Position numbers and translations under genes: made by a program. Of a stretch of DNA of 64,000 bases, positions 36,701 through 46,300 are shown piece after piece (the first letter of the stretch is position 1; every line of letters begins with the position of its first letter). Under the pieces are notes generated by a model. The model saw only the letters and a program-made list of their open reading frames with translations, searched no databases and was not told the origin of the DNA. The stretch is from Chaetorhynchus papuensis. Lineage: Eukaryota > Chordata > Aves > Passeriformes > Rhipiduridae. The stretch covers positions 87,818 through 151,817 of the forward strand of contig VWYX01001261.1 of NCBI GenBank assembly GCA_013396525.1. Direction: 5' to 3'.

Positions 36701-38318
36701 TAGGCTGAACGGGAGCATTAGAGGAAGAATCTGCCAGTTTTCAGTTTGTGCACCTTCTTCCACGTTTTGCTGCTGTGCCCTTAGAAACAGGTTATTGGGT
36801 AACGGGGTTAGAGGGATCTTTTAATCCACCTGGAAGGGCAGTTCATTAATAAAGGCAAGCAGTTGGTGGCAGCAGAGACTAGAATGGGACTACAGAGAGC
36901 CCTTGGGGCTGCCTGCCTGCTCAGCCAGCCACAGAGCTGCTCTGACAGCTGCTTCTTGCATCATGGCTCTTGGTGCTCCCCGTGCCAAACTCGGATGGGT
37001 TTTGGTTCAGCACTTGCTGGGACACACAGCTAAATTGTATATAATGACCCCCTTCTTCCCCTTTTAGCTGGGATTTCTTTCAGACTGTTCTGATGTAGGT
37101 TCGGCCCTGGTCATGCCGTTCCTGTCACCTCAGGGTGCACAAAGGCATTGGGTGCTCTGGGCCCTGCATCCCTGAGACAGCCAGGGGTGGGCAGACAATA
37201 ATGTGGAAGCACTTTTGTTTCTTTTCTGCTCCAGCTACATCTTCAAGCGCCTCAAGTTCCTGGGCAACAAACTGCTGTCACAGGCACTGGCCCTGTTCTT
37301 CCTGGCCATTTGGCACGGGCTGCACTCTGGCTACCTGGTGTGCTTTCAGATGGAGTTGCTCATAGTCATCGTGGAAAGACAGGTGCGCTGTGTCTGACTT
37401 ACCAGAGCAGGGTGGGGGAGCCTGTGTTAGCCTTTCCCCCCCGAGTCTGGAAGCTGCCACGCTGAAGGATTTACTTGGATTGAATATGAAAAATAGCTGC
37501 TCGCTCTGGAATTGGTTTTCAAGCATGGCAGGGTTTTGTTCTCAGGAGTTCAGTAGGTTGCTGCCTTCTGCGTGGGCAAACCATAAATATATTGCAGAAG
37601 CTGACAGGGAGGAAAGTGGAAAACTTGGCATATGAGCAGAGGGCGGCTGAAGTGCTTGGCAGCTGGAAAGACTGGAAGACAAGCACATGAGCTGAATGCC
37701 TCTGTTAATCTCCCCGTACTGAGAGAATAATATTCCTTATTAAAATGTATTTTCTTAATTAAAACCTTGGCCAGGGACAGGGTATTTAGCTACTTTTTTA
37801 AACCAGCTGCTTACTAAAACACATTTTACACAGCCATATAGAGAACTTTGGCCCCAGAGCCTGCATGTACAGCCACAGGACATCCAACTGTTGAGAATTC
37901 TGATTTTTTTCCTTTAAATTAGGTCATGAACCTCGTTCGGGACAGTCCTCCCCTAAGCACGTTGGCCTCCATCACTGTCTTGCGGCCCATCTTCTATGTG
38001 CTGCAGCAGACTAACCACTGGATGTTTATGGGTTACTCCCTGGTGCCGTTTTGCCTTTTCACCTGGGACAAATGGATGAAGGTACTTAGTAGCCACAAAC
38101 AGATGACCCCACGTGGTCAATCCTGTTCCCTCCAGCACCCCTCCTCCGTTCTTGGCTTAAAAGCTGGTTGCTGATCCCCAACCCTGCCTTTCTCTTCACA
38201 GGTGTACAGGTCTATTTATTTCTTCGGCCACGTGTTGTTCTTCACCTTACTGCTGGTGCTGCCTTACATTCGCAGATTAATTGTGCCACGAAAAGAGAAG
38301 CTAAAAAGAGCAGAATAA
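24800..38318 (+). CDS. LPCAT3: Lysophospholipid acyltransferase 5 (MBOAT family), 12 coding exons, 469 aa
   Basis: Coding exons: 24800-24896, 32960-33067, 33184-33290, 33442-33535, 33619-33656, 34708-34886, 35294-35402, 36093-36179, 36469-36635, 37235-37382, 37923-38081, 38202-38318. All GT-AG, frame open (1410 nt). The product is a multi-pass ER acyltransferase that puts polyunsaturated acyl chains onto lysophosphatidylcholine and related lysolipids (Lands cycle). MBOAT signatures are visible: WHGLHSGYLVCFQME with catalytic H356, and the conserved Asn region FNINTNAW (N320-N324). Hydrophobic segments fill most of the protein. It is 18 residues shorter than human (487), mainly at the N-terminus. 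The C-terminus reads KRAE where human has the di-lysine-like KKME. Intron 1 is 8.06 kb; the others are short. A splice occurs in the 3' UTR 10 nt after the stop. Confidence 0.95.
24897..32959 (+). other. LPCAT3: LPCAT3 intron 1 (8.06 kb), no coding feature seen
   Basis: Begins gtaagg and ends with a long pyrimidine tract and cag. Open frames inside are short and resemble no known family. A G- and purine-rich stretch lies at about 31.08-31.43 kb and T-rich tracts at about 32.53-32.56 kb. No clear CR1 copy or RNA gene was recognised. Confidence 0.7.
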
Positions 38319-38328
38319 CAGCCAAAAG

Positions 38329-38440
38329 GTAAGGCTGGGGGAGACCAGGAGGTGAAGTGGGGCGGCAGTGCTGCAGCCCAAGGGGAAAGGCAAACATCAA
38401 ACCAACTGAAGCTAAAATAGGGCTCTCCTGTGTTTTTCAG
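38329..38440 (+). other. LPCAT3: Intron within the LPCAT3 3' UTR
   Basis: Donor AAAG|gtaagg at 38328/38329 and acceptor tgtttttcag ending at 38440. The junction is only 10 nt after the stop codon, too close to be expected to trigger nonsense-mediated decay. Spliced 3' UTR sequence then starts at 38441. Confidence 0.65.
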
Positions 38441-38985
38441 ATTGTACCACCTGTGCATTCGTAGGAGTTGATGCAACACTCCGGAAGCAAAGCATCACCT
38501 GCCAAGTTTGCTGTGTTGAAGTATGACTTTTTTTCAACGCAAGGAGGGGGAAAGGAGAAAGCACAGGGTCAGAGACCCGGAAGGAGGGGATCCCAAGCGA
38601 GCCTCCTTGAGACCCTCCACCTTCTGTCTGTTGCCTTATCTCTGCCGCCCCGCGGCCGGCACTCGTCTCTCCGCTGATACCAGATGATTGTACCACACTC
38701 ACGGCAGGTGCTGCGTTGGATTGGAGCCACCCTCTGACTTTTCTACGTTTGTCATCTAAGATAAAAATTGCTCCTGGTCTTTTTAACACCGGCTCCAGCT
38801 CCTTTCCTCTCGGGCGCCTCGGTGTGGGAGTGTGAACTGTCACATGCCACCGAGCGAGGCGATTCTGCAGGACCGAGTGACGCCAGGGTGAGCAGGGCAC
38901 AGCTAAGAATTCCAGTTCTGTGACAAATTTGGGCCAAGTCCCTGCTATAAGGGGATCCAGCCTGCCCACATACGAAAAATGAGAA

Positions 38986-38991
38986 AGTAAA
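38986..38991 (+). terminator. LPCAT3: Tentative LPCAT3 poly(A) signal variant (AGTAAA)
   Basis: No AATAAA was seen in 38.44-39.02 kb. AGTAAA here is a known weak variant. It lies about 35 nt from the EMG1 minus-strand signal, so the two 3' ends would nearly touch or overlap. Confidence 0.3.
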
Positions 38992-39024
38992 ATTCACAAG
39001 TGCTTTTTAAACAAAAAAGGTACC

Positions 39025-39030
39025 TTTAAT
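39025..39030 (-). terminator. EMG1: Candidate EMG1 poly(A) signal (ATTAAA on minus strand)
   Basis: TTTAAT on the plus strand, 186 nt beyond the EMG1 stop. Confidence 0.45.
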
Positions 39031-39215
39031 AGGATGAAAAAGGGTCAGTGGGGCAGTCCATTTAAAGTCTCGTTGCTTCAGAAGCTACAAGGATGAAGTT
39101 GAAGTCTTTTCCAGGAGCCCAAAGTTGCACCAGGTCCACACCCAAGTTAAAGAGCCTTTCCAGAATGTGAAGTCACTGTACACAAGTCCATCATGACAGC
39201 AGCAGCAGCAGCAGC

Positions 39216-42200
39216 TCATACTACTCCCCACACTTCCTCAAAGGCAGTAGTAATTTTCGCACACGTCAGGGCAGCAGAGAGGGGATAGTTGCTGATGGAG
39301 ACCATCTTTTCTGTATAGTCAACATTGACCTGGGAGAAGAGGGGGAGAAAAAGAGAAAAAACAAAATAACCTAGTTGCAAAAAGTTTTCACTGAGCCCCG
39401 TCTCCATTAGTACAGGAAAGACAAGGAGCCACTGGAGAGGGTCCAGCAGAGGCTAGGAAGATGATTAGGACACTGAACCATCTCTCTTATGAGGAGAGAC
39501 TGCAGGAGCTGGGCCTGTCCAGTCTAGAGAAGAGAAGAGTGAGAGGGGATCTCATTAATGCACATAAATATCTCAAGGGTGGGTGCTAAGAGGACAGTGC
39601 CAGACTCTCTCCTCTGGTGCCTGGCGTAAGGGCGAGGAGCAGTGGCCATAAACTAAACCACATGAAGTTCCACCTCAACAGGAGGAAGAACTTCTCTGTG
39701 ATGAGGATGGCAGAGCACTGGAACAGGCTGTCCAGGGAGGTTGTGGAGTCTCCCTCTCTGGGAGACATTCAAAATCCACCTGGACATGTTCCTGTGTCAC
39801 CTGCTCCAGGTGGCCCTGCTTTGGCAGGGGTTTGGACGGGATGTTCTCCAGAGATCCCTTCCAACCCTAACAACTGCAGAGGCACAGCATTTCTCCAGCA
39901 GAGAAACTGCTAGCCTTCACTAATGCCCTCCCTTGGGAGGGAGAACAGTCCCAAGCATTGCAGTTTTGGGCCTTTTTTTGACAAGCCTACGGGGAAAAAC
40001 AGGGGGCTGGGTGGGGGGGGGGGCAAACCAAGCCAAAAAAAGGGCAGATAAAACCTCCATACTGAGAACAAGCCTGAAACCTTTTTACAACTCCAGATAA
40101 GGCATACACACACTTACCGAGCCGTGGGCAAAAGCTCCCACCACGATGACAACTGGCTCTGCTGCAGGAACGAGCTCGCGCAGATCCGACACCTGCGACG
40201 CTGCGAAAGAGGTGCCAATCTTCATACAGCCCACGGGCAGGTGGTCGCTGACGGGATTTTTAATCACCTGCAGAAAGCAGAAAGTTAAAAGGGGCGTAGG
40301 GGTAACAGACCCTGACACAGCTAGATCCATTGTTTGCTAAAAACAACAAAAAAAAATTCATCAGGCGGTTGGCAGGCTGCATCAGGAGCTCGTGACCGGT
40401 GCCTCTGGAGCAGTCCGTCCTCGTTGTCCATGGTGTTTACAAAATACAGTGGTGGTGTCATTCCACAGCCAGCATTACGTACACAGCTCAATGTCACAGA
40501 CTGTCCTCACCCAAAAATCAAATCCCCTTGAGGTACATATCCTGTTTCCTTGTCCCCCTACACTGCCCACCAAGTACACACAGGTCCTTGAGCAAAACCA
40601 GTCCCAGCTGGGTTGGCCTTTGCTTGAGGCTCAGGGATGGCAGATATGCCCAGGATACAGGTGATGGAGAGGAAGGTGAGTCTTGGCTGTGGTGGGGAGC
40701 AGTAGAATGAGTGGTAGAGCTCCCCATGACCAGCAGTGCAATTTCTGAATAATCCAAAAAGTCTACGAGACCTTCTCTGAACAGTAGGCAGTGTGGAATA
40801 GCCAGGAGAAGCTGAGGCACAGCCCTGCTCCCAGGAAGAGCATCCCAAACATCCCCTTCTCCTGCAAAGGAGCCATAAAGTACACACTTTAGAGCCACAG
40901 CATGGTCAAGATCCTTGGGCAGAGGGACAGAACAAACCCCAGCAGGTGTGTCCAGACATTGTCAGTCTTGGTGTGCATCTGGGATATGCTCTTGAAGCAG
41001 GCACAGAAGAAGGGCATGGGGGACCTATAGTCCCCTTCAGGCACCTTTGTCTTATCTTGGCTGGCAAGCAGGCTGCTGTTGGGATTTAAAACCCCTCTCC
41101 TTCTTTGGGGAATCTGGATTTTCCAGAAGACAGTTACAAAACACATTCAAGTCTTGATCAGTTCTCGATGATTAGTTCTGGGATCTGGGAATCTCGCTGC
41201 TTTCTGAGGAGCAGCGCAGTGAGGTCCTGCTCCAGCCCAGCAGCTCCTTGTTCTGGCATGTTCCTCGATCCAGGTTCATGAGAGCCCTGTGTGGAAAAGG
41301 CTGGAAAGGCTGCTCCTCGTCTCTCCCTGCCTTCTGACCCTGACTGTGTCCTCTTGGCATTCTCTGCCAAGATGACATCACCATCACCTCCTTCAGGCTG
41401 CTGATTTTTCTGGCATTTCCAGCAGCAAATGTAGTTCTTCATCTGAGGAACCCGGCATTGTGATAAACCCTTTGTCCCTGTGGTTTATCCAGTCCTTCCC
41501 TCTGTGACTGCAGAAGCCCTTCATGCTAATCACACCTTCATTTCCACCTCTCTCTGCCACTGTACCCAAAAAGCATCAATGCCAAAGCGTGGTAGGCAGG
41601 CTCAAGTGAGCAAACAGATCCCTCAGCTCCACAGACAGCAGTGTTTGGGGTTTCTTTCCTGCAGCAGCGGCTCCTACAGCACAAGGGATGTGGGAGAGCC
41701 CCCCTGAAACCAGAGCCCCCAGCGATGATGTGATGGGGTAAAGCAGCAACCACGCCCACAACCAGGACCCCCAACCAAAAAAAAACCACCTCCCCCACCC
41801 CCCCCCAAAAAAACCCCTCCTACATCGCTGTTAGAATGTTGCAACATGAGCTGTGAACAGTTAGAGAATGTTTACCTTCAGCAGCTTCTGAGGCCCATCG
41901 GCTGCTCTAACGCTGAGCTTGTGCAGCAGCTGAACTGGCAAAGAGAAAACAAGAAAAAAAACCCACTTCAGCTGTGTGTTAATTTGCTGGAGGAATCCCA
42001 TGCTTTGCCTGAGCTGAGGTACACAAAAAGCTCACCTTCAGAGGTCCCGTCACAGTCTGAAATGAGTTATTCTGCAGACAGCACAACCTCCTGCAGGCAC
42101 CCCCCACTGTGCTAAAGAGCACACAGCTGGGGTGTGCATCCTGGAGCACCACAGAAAGAGGCTTTCATTTTCCTCACTTTCACATTTTGGTGCCAATTTT

Positions 42201-43071
42201 TGACTTTTCCCGAAGTTCCTCCAATCCTGACCACCTTCCTGCATTATTCTATAGCTGGAGTAAAGTTTGAATTGCTTACCCATAAGACCGCAGAACCGAT
42301 CAAAAGTTCTTGGGATTCTGGTTTGGGGATTGACCTCAATTAGAACATTCTTCTTGGTATGAATATAAACCTGCAGGAGTCCAGCCCGATTCAGGGGGCT
42401 GTCCATGAGCATCAGGAGACTCTGAAATTGAGAAGCACACGGTAGTGGAAACGGAAAGGCACAAGAGAGAGAATTCCAGGGGAAATTGCGGGTTAGCCCC
42501 CAGAAACGCAGAAGGGAGCGATGCTGAGGTGGAGTGCTCATCCAACAACGGGAGTTCTACTGTAACGCTGAGAAATCAAGCCCAGACCCAAAAAGCGAAT
42601 AAACCTAAAAGCCACGGACATCGCGGGGGAGGCCAGACTCGTCCCCGGGCTCCAGGGGCAGAAGCGGACCCCGGAAGCCGAGAGCCGATGGCTCCGAGCC
42701 GCCTGCCGGGCTCCCCGAGCGCCGCCGGGCCCAGTGGGTACCTGGTGGGTGATGTCGGGCCGAACCTCCCCGGGGTCCCGGCCGTTCCGCAGGAGCAGCG
42801 CCTTGTGCTTGTCGCAGTTGAGCAGCTCGAAGGTCTTCCCCACCTACGGCCGAAGCACAGACAAGTGAGCGGGGAGCGAGGGCATCCGCGGCACGGCCGG
42901 GCCCGCCCCGACCTTCCCCCCCGCCACCACCCGCACCTTCACGGTCTCCAGACTCGCCCCCTCCAGCACGACCAGGAGCCGCCGCTGCCCGCGGGGCCGC
43001 TTGGCCTCCAGCGAGCGCCCTTCATCCTCCTCCTCCTGCGCGTCCCCACGTGGCCGCCTGGGCGCCGCCAT
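39216..43071 (-). CDS. EMG1: EMG1/NEP1 18S rRNA pseudouridine N1-methyltransferase, 6 exons, 233 aa
   Basis: Exons in order: 43071-42937, 42843-42742, 42421-42280, 41934-41876, 40267-40118, 39329-39216. All GT-AG, frame open (702 nt). SPOUT-fold enzyme of the small-subunit processome that methylates N1 of a pseudouridine in 18S rRNA in the nucleolus. Recognisable stretches: LVVLEGASLETVK, LLNCDKHKALLL, MDSPLNRAGLLQVYIHT, GAFAHGS and the C-terminal SISNYPLSAALTCAK. The start MAAPRRP matches the mammalian MAAP start and was preferred to an upstream in-frame ATG in the GC-rich promoter. D75 corresponds to human D86, altered in Bowen-Conradi syndrome, and is intact. The N-terminal tail is acidic and variable, which explains the length difference from human (244). 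A CR1 copy sits in the last intron. Confidence 0.95.
39412..39875 (+). mobile_element. CR1 LINE 3' fragment in EMG1 intron 5
   Basis: Sense CR1: 'ggagagggtccagcagagg', then 'gcactggaacaggctgtcca', ending 'gatcccttccaaccctaa'. It is antisense to EMG1 and lies 83 bp from its last exon. Confidence 0.85.
41770..41815. repeat. Low-complexity A and C homopolymer tracts in EMG1 intron 4
   Basis: Runs of A, then C-rich sequence, then A, about 60 nt from EMG1 exon 4 on its 3' side. Confidence 0.8.
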
Positions 43072-43328
43072 TTTGTCACGCGACCCCGCCGGCCCCGCCC
43101 CGGCCCCGCCCTTCCCGCCGCGGCCACCCAAGATGGCGCCGGGGCGCGCTCTCTATCTGGCTCCGGCCGGACCCGCTTCCGGAGCGCCGCGGCCGCCGCG
43201 CCGGAAGGCGGGTGCTGGGGGCGGGAAGGGGCAGCGGGGGCGCTCCCGGCCCCGCGGTTTCCCGCCGGAGCGCCGCGGCAGTCGCTCCTTCCGGTGTCCT
43301 TCCCGGCGGGGGCGGCGGCGGGGCGGCC
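43072..43328. promoter_or_regulatory. Bidirectional EMG1/PHB2 promoter
   Basis: 257 bp separate the EMG1 start (minus) from the PHB2 start (plus). The interval is CpG-dense with no TATA box. ETS-type sites: CTTCCGG at 43176-43182 and 43288-43294, CCGGAAG at 43201-43207. A YY1-type CCAAGATGGCGCC lies around 43128-43140, and the EMG1 start itself reads as ATGGCGGCGCC. This architecture is typical of housekeeping divergent promoters; factor binding is inferred. Confidence 0.8.
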
Positions 43329-46300
43329 ATGGCGCAGAACCTGAAGGACCTGGCGGGGCGCCTGCCGACCGGGCCCCGCGGCGTCGGCACCGCGCTCAAG
43401 CTGCTGCTGGGCGCCGGCGCCCTGGCCTACGGCGTGCGAGAGTCCGTCTTCATTGGTGAGTGGAGTTCCCCCCAACCCCTCGGAGCCTTCGCGCCCGCCG
43501 CCCGTGCTGACCGAGCTCCCGCTCTTTCCTCGCAGTGGAGGGCGGCCAGCGCGCCATCTTCTTCAACCGCATCGGTGGCGTGCAGCAGGACACCATCCTG
43601 GCCGAGGGGCTGCACTTCAGGTAGGGTCCGACCTCCCCGGCCCCCGCCCGGTCCCCCCGACCCGGCCCGGCGGGGGCCCGGGCCCCTAACGCGCCTCCAC
43701 CCCCCGCAGGATCCCCTGGTTCCAGTATCCCATTATCTACGACATCCGAGCGCGGCCGCGGAAAATCTCCTCCCCCACCGGTTCCAAAGGTGAGAGAGAG
43801 GGGCCACGAGGTGGGAGGCACGGGACAGGAATTCGGCTGTAGTGCTGGCGCTCCTCATGCAATTACGGAATGTTAAGGGGTTGGAATCGGCCTTAGAGAT
43901 CGTTTAGTCCCAGTTTCCTGCCACGGACAGTGACACCTTTCACTAGACTAGGTTGCTCAAAGACTCAGGTCTCGAACACCTCCAGGGTTGGGGCATCCAC
44001 AGCTTCTCTGGGCAGCCTGTTCCAGCGCCCCACCACCCTCACTGTAAAGGATTTTTTCCTACTTTCGCACCAAAACGTCCCCTTTCCCAGTTTGTGCCCG
44101 TTACCCCCTGTCCCACGGCCCCGGTTCCTGCTGCCCCTGAGCCCCCTGAGCCCGGTGTGTCCCCGCAGACCTGCAGATGGTGAACATCTCGCTGCGCGTG
44201 CTGACGCGGCCCAACGCGGCCGAGCTGCCCAGCATGTACCAGCGCCTGGGGCTGGACTACGAGGAGCGCGTCCTGCCCTCCATCGTCAACGAGGTGCTCA
44301 AGAGCGTCGTGGCCAAGTTCAACGCCTCGCAGCTCATCACGCAGAGAGCACAGGTGAGAGCCCTGCCAGGCCGTGCTCGGGCTCTGTGGGTGTGGGGGGG
44401 GTTGTGACAGAGAAAGGAAGGACAGCTGTGCTCAGCTGGTCATGGAAAGAGTGTCCCACACACAGTTTGGTTCCAGTATAGGTACAAATAGTGCGTTGTC
44501 AGCTCCTGAGGAGGGAACTGGGCCTGTTGGTACACAGAGTGCGAAACTGCAGCAAAGTGTAACGCTGAGAGAGCTGATTTTTGTTACGGCCCAAGGGTGG
44601 CATTGGAACCGGCTGTAAAAATATGGATCTCAGAACGGCTGTCAGAGCAAATTAAACAGTTTTGAAACATCTGAAAAACAAGGGGAACGAGCAGTTAACA
44701 AGGCACTAACCTGTCAGTGATGGATGCTGCAGAAGGGTAGCAAATAGTTCTGTTTGCAGTCACAGAATGGGTCAGGTTGGAAGGGACCCACAGTGGGTCC
44801 TCTGGTTCAGCCTCCCTGCTCCAGCAGGGTCATCCCAGAGCATGTGGCACAGGATTGCATCCAGATGCTTCGTGGATGTCTCCAGTGAGGGAGACTCCAC
44901 AACCTCTCTGGGCAGCCTGTTACAGTGCTCTGTCACCTGCACAGTGAAGAATTTCTTTCCTATGTTCAGGTGGAACTTCCTGTGTTCCAGTTTCTGCCCA
45001 TTGCTTCTTGTCCTGTTGTTTGGCATCACTGAGAAGAGCCTGGCTCAGTTGTCTTGGCACCTTCCCTGCAGGCACTGATTAGAAAAAGCTTAGCGTGTCA
45101 TCTTGGGGGAGTGTTGCAAAATAGTAGAAATACTTAGCTTAAAAATGCCTGTTTCTGAAAGTTTGTATTGTAATAATTTGATTGCCAGGGATTCTGAGAG
45201 TTCTTATCACCTATGGCAGCTGGCACAGAGAGGAGGTGCTGGCCTTGTTTTAAAAGGTTTTAGGGGAGGTCCTGCAGGACCAGGACGGTGCTGAAGAGGA
45301 AGAGTTGTTAGATGAAACACGAAACATCTCTTAACTATTTTCTGATCCATGCCAAAAGAAGCAAAGAGTAGAACTGTGTATCCAGGTGTTGTTTTGAGAA
45401 ATTATCTGTATTCCCCTGGGGGCTTCAGGGTTTTTTGCTCATCCACATGGAGTGCACTGGAGGGATTTGTTAGTGTTCATGTGGAAAGAGAACGCGTGGA
45501 GAGGGGGGACAGCAAAAAATATCTGTGAGGGTTTCAGCTGCATTGGAAGCAAAGGCTGTTAAGCATCTGTGATCTCAAATAAGAGTCATTCTTTGATCTC
45601 TGAAACTTTTGAACAAACTCAGTTGCATTTGCCTTCTTGTCATGTATCCATCCAGTGCTTGTTATTATAAAGCGATGTGTATTGAAGGGATTGATAATGA
45701 GAAGAAAATTCAGTGACTTTATGCAGTTGTGCTCTCGCAGTTCACGCAGGAAAGCGTTTCTGTCATTATTTAGAGTTCTGCTCAGAAACAGCTGCAGTAA
45801 AAGTAAAAGCAAATGCTCGACTGGGCAAGCATGTGATACTGTAGCAATAGTTTATGTGTAAGTGAATATTTGGTGCAGGACTTGTCAGCCTGCCTGGAAA
45901 AGGTGCTGGCAAGTAAATGTAGAATAAATCGAAGTATCTAACAGCAACACCCACTCAAAGCAGCCAAAAAAGGTGGAGTAGCTACACTAGACAAGTAACT
46001 ACTGTAATTAAGAGATGTTATATGGGTTAAAAAAATTATGTGGCCATTTCTTTTTCTGTGTTGGAATGCAGTTATGAAAGCACAGCCTGCAAACAGTGGT
46101 AAATCCAAGGTGGAGAAGGAAATGCTTATTATTGCCAGAACTGTGGGAACTGTGGAACTAGAGGCGGTAGGATGTGAAAGCAAAAGACGCTTTCAAGGTT
46201 TTTTTACTTTCACAGTGCTACTTGCACAGAACAGTTAAGTAGTAACTGCACATGAGCTGTGCTGGAGTTCTGGAAATGCTGTGTGTGGCTGTGGATATGT

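Noticed and set aside
42445..43344. 299-codon plus-strand open frame across the EMG1 5' exons
   Set aside because: Antisense to verified EMG1 exons and the bidirectional promoter; high GC accounts for it.
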